A stretch of 64,000 nucleotides of DNA from Tenacibaculum tangerinum (GCF_029853675.1 NZ_CP122539.1:372001-436000); one strand, 5' to 3'; shown: positions 9,848 through 18,724, counted from the first letter of the stretch. Notes: generated by a model not told the origin, from the letters alone. Translations and numbers: made by a program.

Positions 9848-9873
9848 GACTCGTCAAAGGCGAATCTTTTTTA
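9848..9873 (+). terminator. intrinsic terminator after the 192-residue secreted protein
   Basis: Stem GACTCGTC/GGCGAATC (one mismatch, one G-T pair) around AAA, followed by a T run. Confidence 0.6.
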
Positions 9874-9933
9874 TTCTATGGTTTTCTAGTAACTTCGTAA
9901 CTTCTTATAAAATGAGCCAATAGAGTAAACTTC

Positions 9934-10806
9934 ATGAGCAAAGAGGAATTAGCGATTAAAACAACCTATTTTAGTATTCTAAGTAATGCAGGTTTAGCGA
10001 TTATTAAAGGATTGGCAGGTGTTTTTGGAAATTCGTATGCATTAATAGCCGATGCAATCGAATCTACCACCGATATTTTTTCTTCTATTTTGGTACTATT
10101 AGGCTTAAAATATGCAAAAAGACCCGCAGATAAAAATCATCCGTACGGACATGGAAGAATAGAACCACTAATCACCTTTATTGTGGTAGCCTTTTTGGTA
10201 ATTTCTGCAACAATTATAGCCTATGAAAGCATACAAAACATTCAGACACCTCATGAAAATCCAAAACCATGGACTCTATTTGTGTTAGGGGCAATTATTG
10301 TTTGGAAAGAAATTTCTTTTCAAGTAGTCATTAAGAAAAGTAAAGAAACCAATAGCTCCTCTTTAAGAGCAGATGCATGGCACCATAGAAGCGATGCAAT
10401 TACCTCTGTAATGGCATTTATAGGAATTTCGATAGCACTTATTTTTAAAGAAGGCTATGAAGCTGCCGATGATTGGGCAGCCTTAGCAGCCGCTTTCTTT
10501 ATTTTGTACAACAGTTACTTGATTTTTAGACCTGCGCTAGCAGAGATTATGGACGAGCATGTATATGATGATTTAATAGAAGAAATCAGAGAAAAATCTA
10601 TGGAAGTAAGTGGCGTTTTAGGAACAGAAAAATGCTTTGTGCGTAAAGCAGGAATGCGATATCATGTAGATTTACATGCAATTGTAAATGGTACCATTAC
10701 CGTAAGAGAAGGACACGAAATTGCACATAAATTAAAAGACTATTTAAGAGAAAAACTCCCAGATTTAGGGCACATTTTAATTCATATTGAGCCTGAGGAA
10801 TACTAA
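9934..10806 (+). CDS. cation diffusion facilitator family transporter
   Basis: A 290-residue CDF protein with six membrane helices in the first ~200 residues and a cytoplasmic C-terminal metal-binding domain of about 85 residues. The two metal-site helices are visible: ADAIESTTD (helix II, Glu in place of the common His) and ADAWHHRSDAIT (helix V, HxxxD kept). The domain end has the usual His-rich pattern (RYHVDLHAIV, GHEIAHKLKD, HILIHIEPEE). It likely exports Zn, Fe or Mn in exchange for protons; the exact metal cannot be assigned. TAACTTCG at about 9890 is one mismatch from a -7 box. Confidence 0.9.
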   Translation: MSKEELAIKTTYFSILSNAGLAIIKGLAGVFGNSYALIADAIESTTDIFSSILVLLGLKYAKRPADKNHPYGHGRIEPLITFIVVAFLVISATIIAYESIQNIQTPHENPKPWTLFVLGAIIVWKEISFQVVIKKSKETNSSSLRADAWHHRSDAITSVMAFIGISIALIFKEGYEAADDWAALAAAFFILYNSYLIFRPALAEIMDEHVYDDLIEEIREKSMEVSGVLGTEKCFVRKAGMRYHVDLHAIVNGTITVREGHEIAHKLKDYLREKLPDLGHILIHIEPEEY

Positions 10807-10893
10807 TAAACGTGATTTCGGGAAACCAAAGTATTGATTTTTAGTAAAATGAATTTGATACTCTATGCTGAACCAACTTTAAATTAGACTACT

Positions 10894-10923
10894 AAAAAAA
10901 AGGCTCTTCTAAAAGAAGAACCT
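10894..10923 (-). terminator. intrinsic terminator of the cyclophilin-FKBP gene
   Basis: On the minus strand AGGTTCTTC/GAAGAGCCT (one mismatch) is followed by at least seven T. It lies 33 bases past the stop of the gene on its right. Confidence 0.7.
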
Positions 10924-10955
10924 TTAATCTTATAATCTGCTATAGTAATGCACTA

Positions 10956-11885
10956 TTATTTTACATTCATTAACTCAACATCAAAAATTAACGTTGCGTT
11001 AGGAGGAATTACACCACCAGCACCTTGTGCACCGTAGGCTAAGTCAGAAGGAATTACTAAGCGCGCTTTGTCACCTACTTTTAACAATTGAATCCCTTCA
11101 TCCCAACCAGGAATTACTTGCCCAACTCCAATCGCAAAATCGATAGGTTGTTTGCGCTTGTATGAAGAATCAAAAACGGTTCCGTCTAATAACTGACCTT
11201 TGTAGTGTACAGAAACCATTGCTCCTTTGGTAGCTTGTTTTCCGTCTCCGTTTTGTAAGATTTTGTAACGCAATCCGCTTGGAGTTTCATCATATCCAGC
11301 AGCTACTTTGTCTAACAATTCTTTTTGACGAGCTTTTGCTTCAGCTTCACGTTTTTCGCGAGCCCCTTCAAAAGTTCTAAACGCTTCTACCGCATTAAAC
11401 GCTTCAGCAGCATCACCTACACGTAAAATTTCAACCTCCATCGTATCGTCTTGGGCTATGGCATCAACAACGTCTTGTCCTTCAATAACACTACCAAAAA
11501 CAGTATGCTTGCCGTCTAACCACGGAGTAGCAACGTGTGTGATAAAAAATTGAGAACCATTGGTTCCTGGTCCAGCATTCGCCATTGATAATTTTCCTGG
11601 AGCATCGTGTTTTAATTCAGGGTGAATTTCATCATCAAATTTGTACCCTGGGTTTCCTGTTCCTGTTCCTAGTGGGCATCCACCTTGAATCATAAAATCA
11701 GGAATTACACGATGAAACTTTAATCCGTTGTAATAAGGAGTTCCTTGTGGTTTTGCTGAGTTTTCTAAATTTCCTTCTGCCAAAGCAACAAAGTTACCTA
11801 CAGTTCCAGGAGTTTTTTCGTATTCTAAGTTTACTAAAATATCACCTTTTGGAGTGGTGAACTTTGCATAAATTCCGTTATCCAT
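10956..11885 (-). CDS. dual-domain peptidylprolyl isomerase (cyclophilin + FKBP)
   Basis: A 309-residue fusion of the two unrelated prolyl-isomerase folds. Residues about 5-150 are a cyclophilin ([13 protein letters not shown] with the catalytic Arg, [19 protein letters not shown]). A charged helical linker of about 30 residues ([14 protein letters not shown]) leads to an FKBP domain (about 205-309; [54 protein letters not shown]). No signal peptide, so probably cytoplasmic. It should speed cis-trans isomerisation at prolines during folding. Such cyclophilin-FKBP fusions are known in Bacteroidota and spirochaetes. A -7 box lies at 11930. Confidence 0.93.
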   Translation of the reverse strand: MDNGIYAKFTTPKGDILVNLEYEKTPGTVGNFVALAEGNLENSAKPQGTPYYNGLKFHRVIPDFMIQGGCPLGTGTGNPGYKFDDEIHPELKHDAPGKLSMANAGPGTNGSQFFITHVATPWLDGKHTVFGSVIEGQDVVDAIAQDDTMEVEILRVGDAAEAFNAVEAFRTFEGAREKREAEAKARQKELLDKVAAGYDETPSGLRYKILQNGDGKQATKGAMVSVHYKGQLLDGTVFDSSYKRKQPIDFAIGVGQVIPGWDEGIQLLKVGDKARLVIPSDLAYGAQGAGGVIPPNATLIFDVELMNVK

Positions 11886-11929
11886 TTTTCTCTTGTTTAT
11901 ATATGAAATTACTTTTTCCGAAGAAAAAG

Positions 11930-11937
11930 CAAAATTA
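11930..11937 (-). promoter_or_regulatory. -7 promoter box of the dual isomerase gene
   Basis: On the minus strand TAATTTTG fits TAnnTTTG, 44 bases before the start. No -33 TTG at standard spacing, so moderate confidence. Confidence 0.35.
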
Positions 11938-13554
11938 ATTCTTTACTGATAAAGTTGAAAGGTTAAAACTTAAACCTATGTTAATATTGTTTGAATTCAC
12001 ATTGCCAAAAGGAGCGTAGTACTTACCTCCTGATGCAAGGATAGCCACCTCAGGTGTTATATCGTAACTCAATCCAAGGGTAGGGCGTACCATAATTCCT
12101 TCGTCGGTATCTACTCCAGCACCTCCACCAGCACCTGCCATTACTTCTATAAAGGCTCGCATATGATTGTTCATAAAACGCGGACTATATACACCGCCAC
12201 CAACCAATCCGTGCGCATAACCACCTGAACGACCATCATACGCAAAACTTGCTTCACCAGCGATGTATAGCCAGTGATTTAAGTCGTAGTTGGCTTTAAA
12301 ACCAATTAGTTGCAAATCTATTTTGGTAGCATTATAAATATCATCCGTTTTCGCAACATCAAAATAGCTTTGATTTTGTATTTCAAAACGTAATCCTTTG
12401 GTATGATACGTACTATTTTCTTCGGAAGATGTTCCGCCATTCAAACCGAAATATTTTACACCAAAACCTAATGTATACGCTTCTAAATCACCAGCAATGG
12501 CTCGGTAATAACCACCGTGACCACTAATAGCAATATTTTTAAATAGTTTTAAGTCGATTCCTGCGGAAGGATATACCATCAATCCGCCCTCTGGAGCCAC
12601 ACGACCACCAGCAGCACCAATTCCTAATTTTCCAAAAATATTGAGGTATTTTGATTGGTAAGGATGATACCCAGCACCGATAAACAAATCCATAAAACCA
12701 GCACGAAGCCCTTTATAAATAGCATCGGTATGGGCAAATAAGAAAGTGTTTTCGTTCAAGTATTTTTGATATTCAAAACCGAGCACATAAAGGGTTTCTG
12801 TGAGTGCATCACCATTATCTTTTTTTGAATTTCCGAAAGGCTTAAAGAAGTCAAAACGGATTTGCTGTGCATTTTTAACAGCGGGTTTATTCCAAAAATT
12901 ATCGGGAGCTAAATTGTCAGCTACAAATTCTTGATGTGCCTTATTGTAATCAGTAAAGCGCAACACACTAGGTATTTCTACAAAGAATGAAACCGAGTTG
13001 CTTTTAATTTCTCCTGATAAGAAATTCAGGTGACTGTATTGTATTCCGAAGGAATAATCGTTCTTTTTGTACTGTAATCCGATATTCGGATTGATAAATC
13101 CGCCATCATTTACCAAATAGCGATAGCCACCGCCACCTCCGAAGTGGAAGTTTGCATCAAGGTATAGGTTTTTATATAACTGTTTGTTAATTCCTAATTC
13201 GGCACCCAAGGTAAATAAACCTCCTTGGTCACCAGTTACTGCAAAATGAAAACCTGCTCCACCATATAGCCAATCATTGATAGGAATTTGATAATGCAAA
13301 CCTGCCAACCCCATGGTTGGTTCTAAGTCCGGGAACTTATCTGAAGGCATTTCAACAGGAATAAAATTTAACCGAACCTTATTGTGCAATTCTGTCCCTT
13401 GTAAATTAGATAGGTGCTCTTGACTGTAGATTGTAAGAGAAGAGAGAAGTGAGAAAAGAATAAAGAGGCATACGTCATTATGAACACAATGAAGTAATCT
13501 CTTTAAAAAGATTGCTTCGTTACTCGCAATGACGTTATAATTTTTAGTTTTCAT
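11935..13554 (-). CDS. outer-membrane barrel protein of unknown function
   Basis: The ORF gives 539 residues. After a hydrophobic stretch (about 28-44, ending TIYSQ) the mature protein is dense in Gly/aromatic beta hairpins in two similar halves (residues about 75-200 and 265-380, both with GGxGxRxxxxGG-like turns and [15 protein letters not shown] strands), as in an outer-membrane barrel. I do not recognise a named family. Residues 7-27 (about [21 protein letters not shown]) are encoded by a dispersed palindrome (13473-13534), and there is no Met, GTG or TTG between it and the signal sequence, so either the repeat supplies the start of the protein or the annotated start is wrong. The gene follows prfC by 31 bases on the same strand. 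Confidence 0.72.
   Translation of the reverse strand: MKTKNYNVIASNEAIFLKRLLHCVHNDVCLFILFSLLSSLTIYSQEHLSNLQGTELHNKVRLNFIPVEMPSDKFPDLEPTMGLAGLHYQIPINDWLYGGAGFHFAVTGDQGGLFTLGAELGINKQLYKNLYLDANFHFGGGGGYRYLVNDGGFINPNIGLQYKKNDYSFGIQYSHLNFLSGEIKSNSVSFFVEIPSVLRFTDYNKAHQEFVADNLAPDNFWNKPAVKNAQQIRFDFFKPFGNSKKDNGDALTETLYVLGFEYQKYLNENTFLFAHTDAIYKGLRAGFMDLFIGAGYHPYQSKYLNIFGKLGIGAAGGRVAPEGGLMVYPSAGIDLKLFKNIAISGHGGYYRAIAGDLEAYTLGFGVKYFGLNGGTSSEENSTYHTKGLRFEIQNQSYFDVAKTDDIYNATKIDLQLIGFKANYDLNHWLYIAGEASFAYDGRSGGYAHGLVGGGVYSPRFMNNHMRAFIEVMAGAGGGAGVDTDEGIMVRPTLGLSYDITPEVAILASGGKYYAPFGNVNSNNINIGLSFNLSTLSVKN
13473..13534 (-). repeat. dispersed imperfect palindrome overlapping a CDS N-terminus
   Basis: CGTCATTATGAACACAATG... 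and ...GCAATGACG are imperfect inverted arms of about 25 bases around CTTTAAAA. The element has the form of the interspersed palindromes seen in flavobacterial intergenic DNA, whose translation gives [16 protein letters not shown] peptides. Here it lies in frame inside the 5' end of the barrel gene. Confidence 0.7.
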
Positions 13555-13585
13555 AACTATATGGATATTTACAATCTGTTATTGC

Positions 13586-15172
13586 CTAGAATTCACTCGT
13601 AAAATGTAATTTTACCGTTGGATACTTTTGTTGCGTCATCTGAATGGTAAATGGAGAATCGGCTAAAAATACCAACTGTCCTTGCTTATCTTTCGCTAAA
13701 TAGCGTTGTTTTACACGTTTAAATTCTTTGAATTCTTCATTTTTTGGGTCTTCTGGAGCTACCCAACAAGCTTTATGTACCGCAATATTTTCATACGAAC
13801 ATTTTGCTCCGTATTCGTGTTCCAAGCGGTATTGAATTACCTCGTATTGTAACGCTCCTACCGTACCAATAATTTTTCGTCCGTTCATATCTAAGGTAAA
13901 CAACTGCGCCACTCCTTCATCCATTAATTGATCTAACCCTTTGTATAGTTGTTTCGCTTTCATTGGGTCGGCGTTGTTCACATATCGGAAATGTTCTGGA
14001 GAGAAACTAGGAATACCTCTAAAGTTTAATTGTTCTCCTTCGGTTAACGTGTCTCCAATTTTAAAATTACCCGTATCGTGTAATCCCACAATATCCCCAG
14101 GGAATGATTCTTCTACGATTTCTTTCTTTTCAGCAAAAAAAGCATTCGGACTCGAGAACTTTACCTTTTTCCCATTACGAACGTGTAGGTACGGGGTATT
14201 TCTTTTAAAAGTTCCCGATACAATCTTAACAAAGGCTAAACGGTCACGGTGTTTCGGATCCATGTTGGCATGAATCTTAAAAACAAATCCCGTTAGTTTT
14301 TCTTCTTTAGAATCTACCAAGCGTTCTTCCGCTTTTTTAGGTTGTGGGTTCGGTGCAATATCAATAAAGCAATCCAACAGCTCTTTTACCCCGAAGTTAT
14401 TCAAAGCTGAACCAAAGAAAACGGGTTGTAAATCTCCGTTTACATAGGCTTCTTGGTCAAATTCTGGGTATACCTCACTCACTAACTCTAATTCTTCACG
14501 AAGGGTATTTGCAGCTTTTTCACCAACGATTTTATCTAATTCAGGATTGTTGATATCCGTAAATTCAACACCTTCTGAAATGGTTTGTTTGTTGTCTCCT
14601 GAAAAGATGTTTAGTTTCTTTCCCCAGATATTGTAGATACCTTTAAAATCGTATCCCATTCCGATAGGAAAACTTAACGGACTAACTCTTAGGCCTAGTT
14701 TTTGCTCTACTTCGTCCAATAAATCAAAGGCATCTTTACCCTCGCGGTCTAACTTGTTGATAAAAACAATCATCGGAATTTTACGCATACGACAAACCTC
14801 CACTAACTTTTCGGTTTGTTCCTCAACCCCTTTTGCTACATCAATTACCACGATAACGCTATCGACGGCTGTTAACGTTCTAAAAGTGTCTTCTGCAAAA
14901 TCCTTGTGTCCTGGTGTATCAAGAATATTAATTTTCTTGTCTTTATACATAAAAGCTAATACCGAAGTAGCCACGGAGATACCACGCTGGCGCTCTATTT
15001 CCATAAAATCGGAAGTAGCTCCCTTTTTAATCTTATTATTCTTAACCGCTCCTGCTTCTTGAATCGCGCCACCAAAAAGTAATAACTTTTCAGTTAGAGT
15101 TGTTTTACCAGCATCGGGGTGTGATATAATTCCGAAGGTACGTCGCTTCTGTATTTCTTCTAAAAAACTCAT
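13586..15172 (-). CDS. prfC: peptide chain release factor 3
   Basis: RF3 is the GTPase that removes RF1/RF2 from the ribosome after termination. At 528 residues it is the family's normal length. The GTP-binding motifs are intact: SHPDAGKTTLTEKL (P-loop, residues 17-30), DTPGHKDF (G3) and NKLDR (G4). RQRGISVATSV is the switch I region. The C-terminal domains follow (VGALQYEVIQYRLEHEYG). A consensus promoter (TTG, 20-base spacer, TATCTTTG) sits just upstream. The barrel gene downstream could be co-transcribed. Confidence 0.96.
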   Translation of the reverse strand: MSFLEEIQKRRTFGIISHPDAGKTTLTEKLLLFGGAIQEAGAVKNNKIKKGATSDFMEIERQRGISVATSVLAFMYKDKKINILDTPGHKDFAEDTFRTLTAVDSVIVVIDVAKGVEEQTEKLVEVCRMRKIPMIVFINKLDREGKDAFDLLDEVEQKLGLRVSPLSFPIGMGYDFKGIYNIWGKKLNIFSGDNKQTISEGVEFTDINNPELDKIVGEKAANTLREELELVSEVYPEFDQEAYVNGDLQPVFFGSALNNFGVKELLDCFIDIAPNPQPKKAEERLVDSKEEKLTGFVFKIHANMDPKHRDRLAFVKIVSGTFKRNTPYLHVRNGKKVKFSSPNAFFAEKKEIVEESFPGDIVGLHDTGNFKIGDTLTEGEQLNFRGIPSFSPEHFRYVNNADPMKAKQLYKGLDQLMDEGVAQLFTLDMNGRKIIGTVGALQYEVIQYRLEHEYGAKCSYENIAVHKACWVAPEDPKNEEFKEFKRVKQRYLAKDKQGQLVFLADSPFTIQMTQQKYPTVKLHFTSEF

Positions 15173-15190
15173 CTATAAATTTTAAGGTTG

Positions 15191-15221
15191 CAAAGATACA
15201 GTTAAACCTTTAATTGTTCAA
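15191..15221 (-). promoter_or_regulatory. promoter of prfC
   Basis: On the minus strand TTG (15221-15219), a 20-base spacer and TATCTTTG (15198-15191) match the Bacteroidota primary-sigma consensus. The -7 box ends 18 bases before the ATG. Confidence 0.7.
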
Positions 15222-15259
15222 GAAAGCTTTCTTAGAATTCTTTTTTTATTTAAGCAGAA

Positions 15260-16666
15260 CTAGGCTATTTTTATAGGCGTTTTTACCAATTCTTTCCATG
15301 ATTCAATAACCTCAAGAGGAGAATTCATTTCTTTATATAAATTTTCTCTTTTGGTTTTTTTATACTTAGGAATTTCACTTTTTGTAAATGCTTCAAACTT
15401 AGGATTACTACCATTTTTTGCATCTGGACCAATTTCCCGAAGAATGTTGGTAGCAACACCATTATCCACTATTCTACCATAATAATATGTGTTAGTAACC
15501 AAAGTTTGTCCTATTACATAACTACGTTCTTTCTTGAATTTCTGAGCTTTAACGGCATTATTACTATCAGTCATAATTTCATTATAAGTTTTTTTTGCAT
15601 GTTCAATAAAGTCATTGGCTGTTTTTGCAAGTGTACCAGTTTTGGGTTTTCCATAACTAGATTTATTAGCAGGCATCCATTCTCCTTTAGCGTTCTTATT
15701 CATAGGATCTACATTGGCCATTTCTTGATACAGGCTTAGTTGTAGTGAGGCACCAAGCATAAAAACGGTAAAGCCTGCTTTGGCATACTCTTTTTGCTGT
15801 AGGGTACCTAGCATACCTTCTGCACCTGAAAGAAAGGTTTGATCATATTTTTGTAGTAACTTAAAAAGAGCTTGACGATCTTCTTTATCTTTGGTATTAC
15901 TTTGTTCTAGAGCAGGCACATATTCATTCTTAATTTTTTGAACTAAATTAGTTATAGCACCGCTAATTGAATCGATTTTACTTTGTTGTATTTCTTGTTT
16001 AACTATTTTGGTAATCTTAGCGTATACCTCGTCAAAATAATTAGGAATTTTTGCAGGGAAAACCTCGTCTAGTATCGCATTAGCAATCGCCCCACCTATT
16101 GCGCTTAACATTCCAGAAGCAATATCTTTTCCAATAGAAACAGCAGTACTTGTAACATTCAGTTTTAATGATAAAGAGTCTAAACTGGGGTATAACTTTT
16201 GAGGTTGTGTAAATTCAGACTCTTGCAGTATGGGAACATATTCATTATTAAGACCAATATTTTTTATTAAAAAGTATAGAATGGCTTTGTTAGTGGTAAG
16301 TTCGAATACAAGAGTTCGTATAGGAAAGTCTTGAAATGTTTCTGATAGAAAAGTCATTCTATTCCTCAGGATTACTTCGTTAGGAAGTAACGGGTATTCG
16401 TCGGTAATGCCTCTTTTAAGACAATTCATATTTGGCTCTAATTCTTTTGGAATACTAGGAACATCTTCTGGTTTAGCTACTTTAATTTCTGTCATTAGGT
16501 TGCCTATGTCAATAGAAATTGATGGTGCTCCGGGTAATCTTTTTTGAACAAGAGTATTCACTTTTACAGTGTAATATTCTTTAGGTGTTTCTGGTTGTAA
16601 GTTACCATAAACTAATAAAATATCTGGATTGATAGTGCTGAGTTTTTTTGGAGTTAATTGAATCAT
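15260..16666 (-). CDS. Cry-like protein: helical domain resembling delta-endotoxin domain I
   Basis: 468 residues, no signal peptide. Residues about 1-165 are beta-rich and unrecognised. Residues about 172-365 follow the order of the pore-forming seven-helix bundle of Cry toxins: a Gly/Ala-rich hydrophobic helix (SGMLSAIGGAIANAILDEVF, 184-203), an amphipathic helix (FDEVYAKITKIVKQEIQQSK, 211-230), a helix ending in NEYVPALEQ (247-255; compare NEYVEALEEW in Cry), a central hydrophobic helix with LGASLQLSLYQEMAN (304-318; compare YAQAANLHLALLRD), and a helix with FIEHAKKTYNEIM (353-365; compare YTDHCVNTYN). Domains II and III of Cry are absent; a Lys-rich tail follows. It is flanked by housekeeping genes and appears monocistronic. 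Function is unproven: toxin, immunity or self-directed pore former are all possible. The family call is by pattern only. Confidence 0.55.
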   Translation of the reverse strand: MIQLTPKKLSTINPDILLVYGNLQPETPKEYYTVKVNTLVQKRLPGAPSISIDIGNLMTEIKVAKPEDVPSIPKELEPNMNCLKRGITDEYPLLPNEVILRNRMTFLSETFQDFPIRTLVFELTTNKAILYFLIKNIGLNNEYVPILQESEFTQPQKLYPSLDSLSLKLNVTSTAVSIGKDIASGMLSAIGGAIANAILDEVFPAKIPNYFDEVYAKITKIVKQEIQQSKIDSISGAITNLVQKIKNEYVPALEQSNTKDKEDRQALFKLLQKYDQTFLSGAEGMLGTLQQKEYAKAGFTVFMLGASLQLSLYQEMANVDPMNKNAKGEWMPANKSSYGKPKTGTLAKTANDFIEHAKKTYNEIMTDSNNAVKAQKFKKERSYVIGQTLVTNTYYYGRIVDNGVATNILREIGPDAKNGSNPKFEAFTKSEIPKYKKTKRENLYKEMNSPLEVIESWKELVKTPIKIA

Positions 16667-16800
16667 TTTAATAGAATTATTTACATTTTTAATAATAGAT
16701 TTACAATTCTAAAGTTATAAAATCCAAGACAAGAGTTTTTTAATTTTGTCACAAACGTCATGTTTTTATGCATAAACGACTTAGAATTAAACGATTTTTG

Positions 16801-16808
16801 TAAGTTTG
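16801..16808 (+). promoter_or_regulatory. -7 promoter box of idi
   Basis: TAAGTTTG fits TAnnTTTG, 19 bases before the idi ATG. No good -33 TTG at standard spacing. Confidence 0.4.
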
Positions 16809-16827
16809 CTTTTCGTATATTTTAAGC

Positions 16828-17349
16828 ATGAAAGAACACGTAATTTTAGTAGATGAACAAGACAACCCAATAGGGGTTATGGAAAAATTAGAAGCGCATG
16901 AAAAAGCGTTGTTACACAGAGCATTTTCGGTATTTGTTTTTAATGATAAAAATGAATTAATGCTACAACAACGTGCTGCTGAAAAATACCATTCTCCTTT
17001 ACTATGGACTAATACTTGTTGTTCACATCAACGAGCAGGGGAATCGAATATTGAAGCCGGAAAACGTAGATTGCAAGAAGAAATGGGTTTTTCATGTGAG
17101 TTAGAAGAAGTATTTTCGTTTATTTACAAAGCGCCTTTTGATAATGGTTTAACAGAGCATGAATTAGATCATGTAATGGTTGGGAGATATAACGACGAAC
17201 CTATGGTAAACCCCGAAGAAGTAGCATCGTATAAGTGGATGCCTTTGGAAGAAGTGAAAAATGATATAGAAAATCATCCTGAAAGTTATACGGCTTGGTT
17301 TAAAATAATTTTTAAAGAATCGTACGATAAAATAGCAGCGTTTATTTGA
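16828..17349 (+). CDS. idi: isopentenyl-diphosphate delta-isomerase, type 1
   Basis: A 173-residue Nudix-fold isomerase that interconverts isopentenyl and dimethylallyl diphosphate for isoprenoids (menaquinone side chain, undecaprenol, carotenoids). WTNTCCSHQRAGES (residues 60-73) carries the catalytic Cys (Cys65 by alignment with E. coli Cys67), RRLQEEMGF the Nudix-like Glu residues, and HELDHVMVG the second active-site Glu region. It ends 1 base before the pterin synthase gene, so the two are co-transcribed, although their pathways differ. Confidence 0.95.
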   Translation: MKEHVILVDEQDNPIGVMEKLEAHEKALLHRAFSVFVFNDKNELMLQQRAAEKYHSPLLWTNTCCSHQRAGESNIEAGKRRLQEEMGFSCELEEVFSFIYKAPFDNGLTEHELDHVMVGRYNDEPMVNPEEVASYKWMPLEEVKNDIENHPESYTAWFKIIFKESYDKIAAFI

Positions 17350-17350
17350 T

Positions 17351-17764
17351 ATGCCAAAAGTAACTGTTCATAGAAAAGCACATTTTAATGCAGCACACCG
17401 ATTGTTTAATCGCAATTGGTCCGATGAAAAAAATAGGGAGGTTTTTGGTAAATGTAGCAATCCTAACTATCATGGGCACAATTACGAATTAATTGTATCG
17501 TTAACTGGAGAGATAGACTCCGAAACAGGGTATGTGTACGACTTAGGTAAGTTAAAAAACTTAATAAAACTTGAAGTAGAAGAAGTTTTAGATCATAAGA
17601 ACTTAAATATTGAAGTAGCGGAGTTTAAAAACGTTAATCCTACCGCAGAAAACATATCGGTGTTTATTTATAACAAGTTGCGTGTAAATATTCCAGAAAA
17701 CTTAGATTTAAAAGTAACCTTATACGAAACTCCCAGAAACTATGTAACATATAAGGGTGCTTAG
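17351..17764 (+). CDS. 6-pyruvoyl-tetrahydropterin / 6-carboxytetrahydropterin synthase family
   Basis: A 137-residue T-fold enzyme acting on dihydroneopterin triphosphate. Zinc ligands His16 (FNAAHR), His41 and His43 (YHGHNYE) and the catalytic Cys35 (GKCSNPN) are all present. The spacing CxxxxxHGH and the N-terminal AHRL loop resemble eukaryotic-like PTPS as much as QueD, so the product could feed either queuosine (a tgt gene lies at 4954) or a pterin cofactor. The start is 1 base after the idi stop. Confidence 0.88.
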   Translation: MPKVTVHRKAHFNAAHRLFNRNWSDEKNREVFGKCSNPNYHGHNYELIVSLTGEIDSETGYVYDLGKLKNLIKLEVEEVLDHKNLNIEVAEFKNVNPTAENISVFIYNKLRVNIPENLDLKVTLYETPRNYVTYKGA

Positions 17765-17825
17765 TTTACTTTTATAATGTTGATTTTCAAAGAACTAAAC
17801 TGGAAACGTTGTTCAGAAACTACGT

Positions 17826-17862
17826 TAAAAATAAGCTTAAGAGAAAATACCCTTAAGCTTAT
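17826..17862 (-). terminator. hairpin between convergent genes, probable terminator of the minus-strand gene
   Basis: A perfect 11-bp stem ATAAGCTTAAG/CTTAAGCTTAT with a 10-base loop. Read on the minus strand it is followed by TTTTTAA, which fits termination of the 117-residue gene; on the plus strand there is no T run. Confidence 0.55.
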
Positions 17863-17910
17863 AAAGAACTCAATAACTGTGTTGACACTATCATCTATTT
17901 TTAGGGAGAA

Positions 17911-18264
17911 CTAGCACGCTTTTTGTATTGTGTAACCAAAAATAGCTGTACAGATAAGATGCTGTTGTTTTTCTTCTTTTTTAGATACTGTTATATTGAA
18001 AATAATTTCAGTAGTACTCAATTTTTTAATATTGTTTTTAATAACAAGCTTATCGTTAAGGTAGGCATTGTTTAATTGATCGAATTCGATATTGTTACAA
18101 CTAAAATGAGAGGCATCAGGATAAAAGCCGAGAGAAGTATTTGCACTAGATTCAATTTTATCGTACAAGACGGAAGTTTTTAGCACTTTATTTTTACTAA
18201 CTTGCTTTTTACTAACTATAAATTGATTTGGCTGACCGTTATGTGTAATATGTAATGTTTTCAT
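17911..18264 (-). CDS. small cytoplasmic protein of unknown function (117 aa)
   Basis: 117 residues without signal peptide or membrane segment. The sequence has a beta-strand rhythm (MKTLHITHNGQPNQFIV, LVIKNNIKKLSTTEIIFNITV) and ends QKAC with a C-terminal Cys. I do not recognise the family. A 38-residue ORF lies 7 bases upstream on the same strand, and both follow a structured leader with a terminator (18415-18626), so expression may be controlled by attenuation. Confidence 0.6.
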   Translation of the reverse strand: MKTLHITHNGQPNQFIVSKKQVSKNKVLKTSVLYDKIESSANTSLGFYPDASHFSCNNIEFDQLNNAYLNDKLVIKNNIKKLSTTEIIFNITVSKKEEKQQHLICTAIFGYTIQKAC

Positions 18265-18271
18265 GATAATT

Positions 18272-18388
18272 TTAAATATTAAGTATTGGTAATTCGGGTT
18301 CTCTGTAAAATGGATTTTGCACTGAGTACATTATAGTCAATGCTGCTACCTGTTTTCTAATGCTGTTTCGATACTTAAAAGTGTTCAT
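18272..18388 (-). CDS. putative 38-residue peptide upstream of the 117-aa gene
   Basis: ATG at 18388 to TAA at 18272 encodes 38 residues (begins MNTFKYRNSIRKQVAALT, ends PELPILNI). It is 7 bases before the next start, as in an operon, and starts about 27 bases after the leader terminator. No family recognised. A basic N-terminal half and a Pro-rich acidic end are visible. It could be real or a leader peptide. Confidence 0.4.
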   Translation of the reverse strand: MNTFKYRNSIRKQVAALTIMYSVQNPFYREPELPILNI

Positions 18389-18414
18389 AATGGTTAAAGT
18401 TTAAAATATTAGTA

Positions 18415-18446
18415 AATAAAAAAGGTGCTTTTTAAAAAAGCACCCT
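18415..18446 (-). terminator. intrinsic terminator of the leader/sRNA candidate
   Basis: On the minus strand AAGGGTGC...GCACCTT (stem up to 10 bp with an A/T-rich top) is followed by TTTTTTATT. No long minus-strand gene ends just before it, so it must end a short transcript or act as an attenuator for the ORFs behind it. Confidence 0.7.
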
Positions 18447-18613
18447 TGGTTAATTTTATAATAAAAAATAGATTGTTCAAAATCGATGTTTATAGCTATT
18501 TCTTTGGATGCTTCTAGTTACATATACGTGTTGTTTTTGCATGCGAACAATACACGTAATCGAATCGATTGTGTTAAAAATAAGCGTATATGTGCGTAAA
18601 AGCGTCTTCATTG
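18415..18613 (-). ncRNA. candidate structured leader RNA or sRNA
   Basis: A stretch of about 200 bases bounded by a -7 box (TACTTTTG, 18626-18619) and an intrinsic terminator. It can fold: 18520-18528 pairs perfectly with 18585-18593 (9 bp, ACATATACG/CGTATATGT), and 18507-18513 pairs with 18600-18606 outside it (6 of 7). A competing hairpin, 18526-18535 with 18546-18557, shares 3 bases with the first stem. Mutually exclusive stems, then a terminator and two small ORFs, is the layout of an attenuator or riboswitch. A 44-codon ORF (18611-18477) also runs through it, starting at the predicted transcript start; it could be a leader peptide or chance. Confidence 0.45.
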
Positions 18614-18618
18614 TGCTT

Positions 18619-18626
18619 CAAAAGTA
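18619..18626 (-). promoter_or_regulatory. -7 promoter box of the leader/sRNA candidate
   Basis: TACTTTTG on the minus strand fits TAnnTTTG. The -33 element is weak (TTC at 19-base spacing). Confidence 0.45.
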
Positions 18627-18724
18627 GTAAAAGTTTTTAATAATTGAATAAAATCAAAAAATAATTGTGTTAAAGTTTTCTCAATCTGAGTGTTACTGGT
18701 TTTTACAATAGCAGTTTAAATATG

